A stretch of 64,000 nucleotides of DNA from JADKFD01 sp050250665 (GTDB lineage: Bacteria; Pseudomonadota; Gammaproteobacteria; Xanthomonadales; SZUA-5). Location of the stretch: NCBI GenBank assembly GCA_050250665.1, contig JBFWOF010000032.1:9309-73308 (forward strand), in the 5' to 3' direction. Positions 17,901-25,605 of this stretch are shown here, in pieces. The notes beneath the pieces were generated by a model, which was not told the DNA's origin, searched no databases, and saw only the letters and a program-made list of their open reading frames with translations. The position numbers and the translations under genes were made by a program. The first letter of the stretch is position 1. Each line of letters opens with the position of its first letter.

Positions 17901-18275
17901 ATCCCAGCCAGGCAAGCCTTCGACGGTAAGCCCGCCAAGCAGTAGTTCGGTGGCAACGCGGTTGGCTTCGATGAGCCGATGAGCGGGGATGCGCGTAACC
18001 GCGCCCACGGCCTGGGACAGGCGTTCGTCATCCAGCCATGGCAGTTCGTCACGGGTGTTCAGCGCGCGCAGCTGGCGGCGAAGGGCGCCTTCCTGGATGA
18101 CTTCAGTGAAACTCGTGCGGCCGGTCAGGGCAGGGGAATCAAGATCGCCTTCGAGATAGCGCCAGCCCATCGAGACGAGTTGATCGATGAACGGCTGCTC
18201 CACAATTGTCGCTTCAGGATTCAATTGACTTTGCTCGCTCTTCGGACCGTGGCGATTGTCAGCGACACATTGCAA
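14943..18275 (-). CDS. hsdR: Type I restriction enzyme R subunit
   Basis: The protein of about 1110 aa is the translocase/nuclease of a type I restriction-modification complex. Domains in order: a PD-(D/E)xK nuclease near residues 150-190 (VPDLVLLVNG...VVIECKSP), then an SF2 helicase motor with Walker A WHTQGSGKS near 350, VDEAHRSQ near 468, GFTGTP, and later FLIVKSMLLTGFDAP and TIARVNR. A C-terminal helical region follows that contacts HsdM. The first codon is unclear: TTG at 18275, two bases after the MBL gene stop, or TTG at 18224, giving the family-like start LNPEA. It lies 7 kb from hsdM/hsdS, with the CHAT/patatin cassette between them, but on the same strand with short gaps. Confidence 0.95.
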   Translation of the reverse strand: MQCVADNRHGPKSEQSQLNPEATIVEQPFIDQLVSMGWRYLEGDLDSPALTGRTSFTEVIQEGALRRQLRALNTRDELPWLDDERLSQAVGAVTRIPAHRLIEANRVATELLLGGLTVEGLPGWDGGRGQTIHYIDWQHPERNEFTVVNQFRVDCPPGYNRGKAFIVPDLVLLVNGIPLVVIECKSPNVPEPLADAVDQLRRYSNQRRANGEVDDNEGNEPLFHSNQLLIVSSFDEARVGTIGADFRHFGAWKTVIGPDGHGTEGEVASALGKDQLSEQERLIAGLLTPTNLLDVVRHFTLFMTVDGQTVKSVCRYQQYRAVCRAIDRLRNGKTRLEDGEYDRRGGIVWHTQGSGKSLTMVFLIRKLRTDPQLRRFKVVVVTDRTDLEIQLSGTAALTGESVELATSTYALRSLLSRKGPGLVFGMIQKQRGDASGEPGLTQADLPTRVDIRDAADILNDDDSILVLVDEAHRSQAGDLQAALQVGLPNCARIGFTGTPILMGDKKRTHEIFGEFIDRYTIREAEADGAIVPILYEGRTAHGAVKDGASLDDLFEDLFREHTPEELEAIKKKYATKGQIFEAPDLIRDKARDMLRHYVTNILPNGFKAQVVAYSRLAVVRYLDAFVGARDELLAQANALSTDDKTMDDETLCRRAPAVQAQVQAWRYRELLARIEFVPIISGSNNDDPAWKQWTDGAAQELRIKRFKKPLIHADPAKTDPLAFLIVKSMLLTGFDAPIEGVMYLDRPIREAELLQTIARVNRTGNGKKFGIVVDYFGLAHHLKEALKVYADEDIDGALQSLKDEVPVLRDRHARVVDLFRSRGIDDLADHEACVELLSNERLRAEFAVKLKQFLDMLDVVLPRPEGLPFAPDAKRLAFIYARARNRYRDTPVLGKDIGAKVRKLIDDHVVSMGVDPKIPPVSLTDADFGSKLAREPNDRAKASEMEHAIRAHIRQHLDQDPVAYRKLSERLRELLTKLGEQWEELTKALQGLVDEIRGGHPPPDPDMPDLPEHYGPFLRLIVDAAVGDRALSDAERKRLVDLAVEVVETIVAELVPNFWRPNRLPAQDALGSRIFEILMHSRLLPTLQIEALVDKLMELARANHERLMKL

Positions 18276-18277
18276 GA

Positions 18278-19378
18278 CTACAGGCGCAGCACGATTCCCG
18301 CGGTGCCTCGCGCCGGGTAGCGAGTGCGATAGCGCGCGCCGGGAATGAGGGAATCGGCCTCGTACAATTCCGAGAACTCGCTGCGATAGTTGAACCAGAG
18401 CGTCGGTATGCGATCGGCACCTTCGATCACGGCCACGACCGCTTCTCGATTTGGGTGGTCGTGTATGGCGCCGCTGCTGCTGAACAAGAAATGTTCGGCG
18501 TCCACGAGGTTCAGGAATTCGGCAGTGATGTTGTTCTTGCTGCCGTGATGCGACATCTTGACCGCGTCAACGCGCAGGCGCGCTTGGCCAACGGGCAATA
18601 GTCGGCGTATCGATCGGCAAACCACATCCATGTGTGCGTCGGCCAGAAAAAGGCAGCTCTTGCCTGAAAATTCCGCGAGGAAGGCAATGCTGCTGCCATT
18701 GGCATCGGAAGGATCGTGGCCTTTCAGCTGGGCTTGCAACTTTGCTGTCAGATCATCGCCGCCGAGCGTCAGTTCCTCACCTGGGTGGAACTTCTGCACC
18801 GTTGCCAACTGCGCCCATGCTTGGTCCAAGTCCCCCGGTGAGATCTCCCATTTCGCTACGTCCTTCTCCCAGCGGTCGCCCATTTTCTTTAGCTTGCCAC
18901 TGTCAGGCGAGAGCAACGTCAGAACCATTCCGCCGGCCAATGGGATGCGCGGGAGCGGCCCTTCATCGGGAACGACAACCGCAGATCGATCAAACGCCTT
19001 GTTCCATTCGGCGAAGGCCCGTTGGTGAATCAATGCACTCAGGAATTCACCCTCTCGGCCGCCGAGCACTTCCTGGCCACCCATGTGGCGATAACCGTTG
19101 AACCAGATGTCTTTGGGTTCAATTGGCCACCGGTTTCGTGGCGTGGCTAGCAGCCTCACGATCCCTTCGATGTGATCGGTATCTACATGTGAAACAACCA
19201 ACAGCTCGACGCGCTGGTCGCCGTCTGGCAATCGCGTTAGGCATTCAGAGAGAAACTCGTATCCGGTCAGCGGCCCCCCGTCGATCAACATCCGCCGTGT
19301 TCGTGCCCCGTCACTGTATTCGACCCACAGCGCGTCGCCCTGGACTGCTGGCAGCATTTCTATGTTGAAGCTGGTCAT
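18278..19378 (-). CDS. ComEC/Rec2-type MBL-fold hydrolase of the CHAT cassette
   Basis: The 366-aa soluble protein has a metallo-beta-lactamase fold. The first metal motif is VVSHVDTDHIEG (HxDxDH, residues about 62-68) and a later MSHHGSKNN near 274 is typical of the ComEC C-terminal nuclease-like domain. FLADAHMD lies between them. No membrane segments are present, so it is the stand-alone form, which in other families acts as a nuclease or phosphodiesterase. AAGGAAGGA precedes the ATG. The gene follows the CHAT gene by 15 bases and abuts hsdR. In the cassette it is a candidate effector or nucleotide-processing enzyme; this role is inferred. Confidence 0.85.
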   Translation of the reverse strand: MTSFNIEMLPAVQGDALWVEYSDGARTRRMLIDGGPLTGYEFLSECLTRLPDGDQRVELLVVSHVDTDHIEGIVRLLATPRNRWPIEPKDIWFNGYRHMGGQEVLGGREGEFLSALIHQRAFAEWNKAFDRSAVVVPDEGPLPRIPLAGGMVLTLLSPDSGKLKKMGDRWEKDVAKWEISPGDLDQAWAQLATVQKFHPGEELTLGGDDLTAKLQAQLKGHDPSDANGSSIAFLAEFSGKSCLFLADAHMDVVCRSIRRLLPVGQARLRVDAVKMSHHGSKNNITAEFLNLVDAEHFLFSSSGAIHDHPNREAVVAVIEGADRIPTLWFNYRSEFSELYEADSLIPGARYRTRYPARGTAGIVLRL

Positions 19379-19393
19379 GGGAAATTCCTTCCT

Positions 19394-21811
19394 TCAGTGA
19401 ACCAGTCGCCAGTCGGCATCGCCGTAGGCCACCAGGCACATGGGCATGAACAAGCCTTCCAATAGCGCACGCCGTTTTATGTTGCGGAGTGCCTCACCCA
19501 GTCGAACAGCTTGTTCCGATTCGCGGTAGAGCTCGTCAGCGAGCAGGCTCGCCACGCGAGCGGCATGGCCGCCGAAGACTGTCGCGATAGTGCCAAGCAC
19601 CACTGCAGCGCCGTGTTGTCGAAAAATCTGTAGGTACTCGCCATAGCTGTGCGCCGTTCCTGTGTCGCATCCGATCAGCGCGACAAGCGGCGGCAAAGCG
19701 TTGGTGCTCGCCCGGACATGCCTTAGGCGAATATCGAGTGCTTCTCGCGCGATTCCGCCGATCTCCAGCGATATTCTTGAGGCCACTCCGTCAGTGTGTG
19801 GCATTGACAGTATGAAAGTAGGCTGACTGGACCGAACTACATTCTCCCAGGCCGTCCAATCAGGCGCTGGCCGCGCGTGCTTACCAGAATGGGAATTGAT
19901 ACTTGAGATGACCTGATCAAAGTCTGCCTGTTGAACGCGGCTGCTGGCTGCCACCAGCACATCAGTGCCGATAGTCAGTTCTGAGGACTCTCGTCCTGGC
20001 TCAGATTGCAGCAGAAACTCTCGGCCGGTTGTAGCCAGGTCGGCTCTCAGCTGATGGCGTTCGATGACCTTGCGCATTCCCCAAAATCCCATGGGGCACA
20101 CGACAAACTCGCCGCCTCCACGACAGGTTCCCGGACACGCGCCGTCTGTCAGCGCATTGCGCCAGTGCGCGCAGGGTTTCGCCGCTCGGGCGGGGATTTC
20201 GTAGTCGTAGATAAACTCAAATGGGACTGGTTCATGGTCGTTCCTCGTGCTGATGATCTGTATGTACTCGTGCTCCGCTACGTCAGGCCGGTTGTGGGCA
20301 TTCCACAGTTGCTGGCTAACCAGCATACGTTGAAGCTCTGCGCCTTGCCGAGCCAGATCGACCATCAGCTCTCGTCCTAATTCACCGTCAAGACCGTCCG
20401 CGTAGTCAGCAACAAGTTTGGCTACTTTTGACAGGCTGTTGTTTAGAGTCTCGACTGCTTTGAGGGCGCCGCCGATATCAGAGATCCATGCGTGGTCTTC
20501 TGCTAGGGCGACCGCTCGTGGTTGGCCGTTGGAGACGTGGTTCGTGACGAAGGCAAGATCGAAGGGTCGACGTTGGTCCAGATCACCAATGTGTTCGCGA
20601 ACCGGTAGCAGTTCGGTCAACCTCGGCTCAGCGTCGGCTGCTGCCGGCTGATTCTCGTTCTCCCTGACACCCGCAAGAAATCGCGCGGTCTGCAACACGC
20701 GACCCCGGTGCGTGACAGTCAGGCGCGCATCGAAACGTCCGGGTAGCTTCGGTGCAAATTCGAACTGCGCGGTCTGGCTGGGTCCATCCACGCGGAGTTC
20801 AATGTCCAAGTGCATCGGCGCCTGCAACTGCTCGGGTTCGGTCAGCCAGACGCGCAGCGTCCAGCTGTCGGCGTATGGCAGTGAAGAATCTGGGAAGGCT
20901 TGGCGCAGGCCCTGCCAAGTTGAGCTCTCGGGTCCAATTCGAACGAGCACCTGACACTGCGTTCCAACGATGAATCCATTGAAGGCAGGTCGGATAGCGC
21001 CATCGATGACGATCCTGGATTGCTGCTGGAGGAATCTTGCGGCGCGCCGAACGTCCACAGATCTCGGGGCGGGCGCAGTGGCCATCGCTTCAGCAATTTC
21101 TGCGAGATCACTTGCACTTCGGCCCTCTCCACTAAAATCGAGGTTCGCCGGGTCGATGCGAATGTCGCGCATTCGAACTACGCCGATGTCAGAACCATCG
21201 TCTAGATTGATCTGGCTATCGCCGTCGACCAGCTCACGAGCCCTTCGGGACAGCGCAATCTGCATGCCACTGGCCATCTTGCGGGCGCTTTGGTTGATTC
21301 GTTCCGCAACATTGCTCAGACGGAAGGCGGACAGGTCCTGTCGGATCCAATTCGTCACCAACTTGCCAAGAGCTCTGTCCAAGGCGTCTTGAAAAGTCTC
21401 GTTGTGGGAGAGCTGATTGACCAATTCATTCAACATCTTCGACAAGTGTTCCCACGAAGTGTCGCTGGCAATGCGAGCGGAACCGCTTGCGCCGCATTGC
21501 TGGCATGCGTGCATCTCGTCGGGAAAGTCATCGTTCCGCGTGCTGCTCGAAATCAGCACTAGAAGGCGCGCCTTCCGTCGATACCGCGTGCGCCGGAGCG
21601 CATCAGTCAATTTTCGAGGTACACCGACGTAAACCAGTACGTCGCACCTGGGTTGGTCCCGAGTCAATGAGTAGGACTCGCTCAACCTGCTACTAGGCCA
21701 AAGCCTGCGGGCGTCGTAAACAATTTTTGCGGCGACTTCGTCGTCGGGCATTGTTCCGAATCTCAGCGGCCATTGCATCATTGCCGTCGGTACTTTGCGT
21801 TGATGGTTCAT
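19394..21811 (-). CDS. CHAT-domain (caspase-like) protease of the cassette
   Basis: The 805-aa protein ends in a CHAT peptidase domain. The catalytic His is in ILSMPHTDG (about 672) and the catalytic Cys in LVALIGCDTG (about 715), followed by the CHAT-like segment GAAVVLGTIATVFG. The middle (about 330-460) is beta-rich and could be an Ig-like or binding region. A cysteine cluster near 590-615 (KPCAHW...GACPGTCRGG...VVCP) may bind zinc. The first 130 residues resemble a small alpha/beta sensor domain, with a CxxC at HACQQCG. No TPR repeats are obvious, unlike TPR-CHAT. CHAT proteases in bacteria are activated to cleave a partner. The start codon overlaps the patatin stop by ATGA, so the two are translationally coupled. 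Confidence 0.85.
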   Translation of the reverse strand: MNHQRKVPTAMMQWPLRFGTMPDDEVAAKIVYDARRLWPSSRLSESYSLTRDQPRCDVLVYVGVPRKLTDALRRTRYRRKARLLVLISSSTRNDDFPDEMHACQQCGASGSARIASDTSWEHLSKMLNELVNQLSHNETFQDALDRALGKLVTNWIRQDLSAFRLSNVAERINQSARKMASGMQIALSRRARELVDGDSQINLDDGSDIGVVRMRDIRIDPANLDFSGEGRSASDLAEIAEAMATAPAPRSVDVRRAARFLQQQSRIVIDGAIRPAFNGFIVGTQCQVLVRIGPESSTWQGLRQAFPDSSLPYADSWTLRVWLTEPEQLQAPMHLDIELRVDGPSQTAQFEFAPKLPGRFDARLTVTHRGRVLQTARFLAGVRENENQPAAADAEPRLTELLPVREHIGDLDQRRPFDLAFVTNHVSNGQPRAVALAEDHAWISDIGGALKAVETLNNSLSKVAKLVADYADGLDGELGRELMVDLARQGAELQRMLVSQQLWNAHNRPDVAEHEYIQIISTRNDHEPVPFEFIYDYEIPARAAKPCAHWRNALTDGACPGTCRGGGEFVVCPMGFWGMRKVIERHQLRADLATTGREFLLQSEPGRESSELTIGTDVLVAASSRVQQADFDQVISSINSHSGKHARPAPDWTAWENVVRSSQPTFILSMPHTDGVASRISLEIGGIAREALDIRLRHVRASTNALPPLVALIGCDTGTAHSYGEYLQIFRQHGAAVVLGTIATVFGGHAARVASLLADELYRESEQAVRLGEALRNIKRRALLEGLFMPMCLVAYGDADWRLVH

Positions 21812-22818
21812 ACGATCAATTCCGGCGCATAGCCGCGTAAGCGTGCCTCCACCAAAGCGGAACCATGCCGCGTAAGCACATCCATTTCGTAGTCGCTGAG
21901 TCTCTTGAGGTTAGTGCCCACAAGCGAGGCAAATGCCGCATCACCGGCCTGGGCTTGCCCAATCGTGCTGTCGATCGAGAACCAGAGGGGTTTGGGCCCT
22001 TTGCCCGCCAAGTAACGATGCTGCAACCGATCAAACTCCAGGCCACGGATTTGCTCCATCATGATGTCGAGGCCCTTTTCGAGGACGCGCGCGCCGGACT
22101 CGGTCGGTCGATCGTCTACCGTAAACGGTTTGCCCCCGTCGCTGACGATGACGTAGTCCAGATCATTACGTGCACGCACCAGTGGGTTGACGCCCAGGTT
22201 GTCGTAGACGCCTCCATCAGACAGCGTGACGTATTCCACCGGTCCAGCTGGGCCGTAGATGCTGCGATCCAGGCGCAGCGGCGGGAACACTGGTGGAAAG
22301 GCCGACGATGCTGCGACAGCGTGGCTGATCGGGAAATCGGGCGCTGGCACAATGCCGAGTTCGTAGTCGCCCATTTCTTCAGCTCCACCACCACCGGCGA
22401 CAAAGAAGAACATGTTGCCAGTCGCCAGATTGGTCGAATTGAAGTAGATGCGCGGTCCTCCGCTCAGCGATGCCATTGTTCGCTTCTGGAAGAGATCCGC
22501 ATCGTAGGATTTCGCAAGTTTCTCCAGTCTTGTCTCGAACGGATCAAGCGCGCCGCTGAGAAAAGACGAAACTGCGATCGAACGTGTGCGTAGATAGCGG
22601 TCCAGGATGTCCAGCTTGTCTGGCGCAGCCCAGTTCAATGCGACGGAGCCGCCGGCGATGCTGCCGCCGCTGACGCACGTCAAGAGGTCCAGTTTGTCGA
22701 GCAGGCCGAGCGCCGCCAGCTTGCGCATGACCCCCAGGTGAAAAGCGGCTGCACGGAAGCCGCCGCCAGACAGTGCAAGTCCAATTCGCTTCGGAGTGCC
22801 TTCGATTACCACCGCCAT
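21808..22818 (-). CDS. Patatin-like phospholipase of the cassette
   Basis: The 336-aa enzyme has an oxyanion loop SGGGFRAA (17-24), a nucleophile motif CVSGGS with Ser50 (the first G of GxSxG is replaced by Cys, as in some bacterial patatins), and a catalytic aspartate in LSDGGVYDNLG (Asp201). There is no signal peptide, so it would act on the inner membrane from the cytosol, as patatin effectors of abortive-infection systems do. AAGGAG precedes the ATG. It overlaps the CHAT gene and lies 125 bases after the DUF6979-like gene. Proteolytic activation or restraint by the CHAT neighbour is an inference. Confidence 0.88.
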   Translation of the reverse strand: MAVVIEGTPKRIGLALSGGGFRAAAFHLGVMRKLAALGLLDKLDLLTCVSGGSIAGGSVALNWAAPDKLDILDRYLRTRSIAVSSFLSGALDPFETRLEKLAKSYDADLFQKRTMASLSGGPRIYFNSTNLATGNMFFFVAGGGGAEEMGDYELGIVPAPDFPISHAVAASSAFPPVFPPLRLDRSIYGPAGPVEYVTLSDGGVYDNLGVNPLVRARNDLDYVIVSDGGKPFTVDDRPTESGARVLEKGLDIMMEQIRGLEFDRLQHRYLAGKGPKPLWFSIDSTIGQAQAGDAAFASLVGTNLKRLSDYEMDVLTRHGSALVEARLRGYAPELIV

Positions 22819-22943
22819 GATTGCTCATGCTCCTTGAGTTGCCGCCAGCCATCCCACTGACGGCGGGTCGGATCAGGCATAGGAGTCGTCAGCGAGCGGC
22901 TTGTCTCACCTCTTTTCTGAAGAATTGTCCAGGCAGATGCTTG

Positions 22944-23354
22944 TCAGGTTCGGGCAGCGATCCGCCCCGCCTCCCATAGCGCGAGAACCACATCCATCTG
23001 CCGGTTGTGCACCTTGTCGGGATCCGCCCCTACCGTCGCCAGTGTCGTGCGCCAGAGCTGAGCAGGGCCCGAGTCCGCCAGTGCGGGATTAGAGATCAGG
23101 AGCTTGGCTGCCGCGACTACGTATTCTCGATTGACGCCGGCCCCGGTTGTGGTGACGGCCTCCGGATTGAGTCCGACGATGAGCGAGGCGTCGACTAGCC
23201 CCAGGAACGCTTCCCGCGGGCAGACCTTGCTTTGGGAGCTTGGAGAATTGGTGAATATTTCCGATGCGGCTGCTTTCCATGCATCGGATGCCGTGCATCC
23301 GGTCGTTATCGCGAGCTCTACTGCTCGCAGCGCTGTGTCACCGTACTTGCTCAT
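22944..23354 (-). CDS. DUF6979-like small protein, first gene of the cassette
   Basis: The 136-aa protein runs MSKYGDTALRAVELAITTG..., a conserved CPREAFLGL, and QMDVVLALWEAGRI at the end. This pattern matches what I know as DUF6979, a small all-helical family of unknown function. It could be a regulator, adaptor or substrate in the cassette. The 182-bp gap upstream (23355-23536) has A/T-rich words such as CATACATATCAATA and is the likely place for a cassette promoter. Confidence 0.7.
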   Translation of the reverse strand: MSKYGDTALRAVELAITTGCTASDAWKAAASEIFTNSPSSQSKVCPREAFLGLVDASLIVGLNPEAVTTTGAGVNREYVVAAAKLLISNPALADSGPAQLWRTTLATVGADPDKVHNRQMDVVLALWEAGRIAART

Positions 23355-23536
23355 TGATCGATCTCGTCAGGCGGCATTGCGGGCAGCCCTGATCGCCCCT
23401 GCATGAAGGGCTCATAACCATCCAAAACGTGCAAAACTACTGGGCATGACCTATTGATATGTATGCACTGTGCAACTGATTGGCGTCCAAAGACGTCTAT
23501 AACTGCCCACAACTCGGTCATGTGATCGGCGCCTGA

Positions 23537-24016
23537 TTAAGACCCGTCGGCCGTTGGTCCTAGCGTGTAGTGCGCAGCTTTGCGCTGGCCGTGCTGCTGG
23601 AGTCTTCCCGAGTCGCGTAAGCGCCGGAGCAAGTCGCGTGCCTGGATTGGCGTCAGCCTGCACAACTCCGCGGCGTCCGCACGTCGGATTGTCCCATGCT
23701 GCCGTACATAGCTCAGCACCATCTGCTCATGCTGCAGGCTGGTGAAGCCCATCTGGCGGGTGTAGGCGGCCTTGTCGCCGTCGGCGCGGTAGACGCCGGG
23801 CGCCAGGGTGTAGGTGCGGCCGCGGGTGCTGCCATGGGCTTGCACCAGGCCTGCTTCAACCAGTTCCTCTAGCGTGCGCTTGGCGCGCGCCGGGTCGCGT
23901 TGGATGTGCGCGGCGAGTTGCTCGGTGTTGAAGCGCTTCAGTTCGCGTAGCGCGGTCGGTGAGATCAGGAGATCGATGGCTGCCAGGGGTACCACTTCGG
24001 GGCTCGGGCCCGCCAA
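23537..24016 (-). pseudogene. C-terminal winged-helix remnant of an AlbA/Schlafen-type ATP-binding protein
   Basis: The 159 codons encode two winged-helix modules (NTEQLAAHIQRDPARAKRTLEELVEAGLV and GTIRRADAAELCRLTPIQARDLLRRLRDSG), as found at the C-terminus of COG2865 proteins (AlbA_2 domain, HATPase_c_4, HTH). There is no AlbA or ATPase part. The only start is a TTG, and the same frame stays open a little upstream (WLLDHARLIRTL), ending in a direct repeat at 24036-24056. I read it as the tail of a broken gene; the matching head may be the 143-codon AlbA gene at 25602-26033. Confidence 0.6.
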
Positions 24017-24035
24017 CGTCCGGATCAGTCGAGCA

Positions 24036-24145
24036 TGATCAAGTAGCCATCAAACACGACGCTTCCATCTACATCAATGACTTGCAATCAGCCTGCGCGC
24101 CAGAATGGCCAGAATTCAGCAACCTGATCAAATAGCCATCAAACA
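24036..24145. repeat. Direct repeat pair of 21 bp, 89 bp apart
   Basis: TGATCAAGTAGCCATCAAAC (24036-24055) recurs as TGATCAAATAGCCATCAAAC (24125-24144), one mismatch apart; the next base, A, also matches. One copy abuts the winged-helix remnant and the other the 3' end of the intact ATP-binding gene, so the pair sits at the probable rearrangement joint. Confidence 0.75.
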
Positions 24146-24150
24146 ACTCG

Positions 24151-25605
24151 TCAGGCCCAGAACGGGTGGTACTGCATCAGCTTGCGCGACTTGTTGTCGG
24201 GGTTCACTGGCTTGATCAGGCCAGCGTCCACGGTCTCCGCGATGATCCGGGATGCCTGTGCCGAATTGCCTTCGGTTATCTGAAAGCGTTGGCGCAGGCT
24301 GGCGTTGGTCAATACCTCGTTGGACACGTACTTGAGGCAAGCGTGCTGGTAGCAGGCCCGCAGGCGGTCATCCTTGCTCATGTCCTTGAGTGGCAGCCGA
24401 CGGTAGAGCGTCACCACCATGGCTTGGTCCTTCAGCTCGAAGCGCGGTGCGGGTAGCTGATAGACCTCGACCTGAAACACGACCTTGTCGATACCGCTGC
24501 CGCGTTCTTCGCAGATGTTCATGCGGCGCATCAATGCCGCCAGCGATTCGTTTCGTGAGCGCGGTGGCTCGTCCATCATGCGCAGCGTGTCCACGAGTGG
24601 CCGGCCGGGGTTGGTGATCTCGATTCGGTCGTCGAACAGTTCCACCATCGGGCCGCTGCCGGTCAGGGTGAAGTCCTGGTGGATCAACGCATTGGCAACC
24701 AGCTCGCGGATGGCCAACTCGGGATAATCGCGAACTTCGCGGCGCAGCGCCTGGCCGATTTCCTCGTTCAGCGGCAGCAGGTTATTGATGTAACTGATCG
24801 CCGCCTCAAAGCCCAAGGCGTAGCCCTTGTTGCCTGGCGCCTCACGCTCGGTTTGTGTGCGGTTCTTTCCGCGGTACTTCACAACCCGCAGGCCCTTACG
24901 AGCGAGCGAACCGAAATCCGCGAGATTCCGTGCAAACAGGATGGCGCCAAGGTTGGTGATGGCCCAACCATCCAACCCTTCCCGGATCAAATGGTCGTTA
25001 GCCAGCTTGGCCAGGATGACCGCCGGCGTGACCGGAAGAGGCTGAGCAGTCAGTTCGAAGTAGCGGGGGTAGTCCAGCATTTTGAGGACATCGGTGGCAT
25101 CGATGCCTGCCTTGGCAATACCTTGCTCGAAGCGACTGGCGTTCAGCAGTTGCCAGAGCTCACGCTCCTTCTCCGGGTAGTCCTTCAGCAGTTTGTTCAG
25201 GCTGCCCACGCGGATGTACTCGGTGCCGGCAAACTGCACCGGGGTGTGAAGCGCAGCGGGCACTTCCAGCACCACGACGGGATAGCCGCCACTCTCGAAG
25301 GAATAGAACCGCAGGTCCAGCCGGGGAGTGAGCATGCGCACCAGCCAATGCTCCAGTTCCTCGCCACCCTTGCGCGCGTCGGCGGGGCGGAAGTTGGTAC
25401 CGACGACTTCACGGTTGCCATCGCGCACACCCCACACCAGGTAGGCAAAGGGCTCATTGCGCAGGCGCGCGCCGTTGGACATCGCCGATAACGTTTGCCC
25501 AATCATGTCGGGAGAGTCGTTGTTCTCCTTGAACTCCACCCATTCGCGCTCGCCCTGTAACCGACGCAGGTTGGACAGCAATCGATCCAGTTGCACCTGA
25601 TTCAT
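24151..25605 (-). CDS. AlbA_2/HATPase_c_4 ATP-binding protein (COG2865/Schlafen-like)
   Basis: The 484-aa protein has an N-terminal AlbA_2 domain (about 15-140: EWVEFKENNDSPDMIGQTLSAMSNGARLRNEPFAYLVWGV), which binds nucleic acid in related proteins. A middle domain and a GHKL-type ATPase region follow (LAIRELVANALIHQDF near 300, DDRIEITNPG near 325, EERGSGIDKV near 365), then a C-terminal winged helix. The start MNQVQLDRLL at 25605 overlaps the previous stop by ATGA. Proteins of this group are frequent passengers of type I restriction loci, as regulators or as extra defence genes; the exact role is unknown. Confidence 0.83.
   Translation of the reverse strand: MNQVQLDRLLSNLRRLQGEREWVEFKENNDSPDMIGQTLSAMSNGARLRNEPFAYLVWGVRDGNREVVGTNFRPADARKGGEELEHWLVRMLTPRLDLRFYSFESGGYPVVVLEVPAALHTPVQFAGTEYIRVGSLNKLLKDYPEKERELWQLLNASRFEQGIAKAGIDATDVLKMLDYPRYFELTAQPLPVTPAVILAKLANDHLIREGLDGWAITNLGAILFARNLADFGSLARKGLRVVKYRGKNRTQTEREAPGNKGYALGFEAAISYINNLLPLNEEIGQALRREVRDYPELAIRELVANALIHQDFTLTGSGPMVELFDDRIEITNPGRPLVDTLRMMDEPPRSRNESLAALMRRMNICEERGSGIDKVVFQVEVYQLPAPRFELKDQAMVVTLYRRLPLKDMSKDDRLRACYQHACLKYVSNEVLTNASLRQRFQITEGNSAQASRIIAETVDAGLIKPVNPDNKSRKLMQYHPFWA

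Noticed and set aside
16140..17945. Open frame of 601 codons on the plus strand.
   Set aside because: It is the antisense shadow of hsdR; no motif, and the minus-strand frame is certain.
19394..21811. CHAT protein as the TPR-CHAT partner of a type III-E CRISPR system.
   Set aside because: No gRAMP or Cas gene and no TPR repeats; no CRISPR array is visible anywhere in the window.
21808..22818. Patatin as a CBASS effector (CapV).
   Set aside because: No CD-NTase, E1/E2 or other CBASS gene is in the window; the ThiF domain 20 kb away belongs to another operon.
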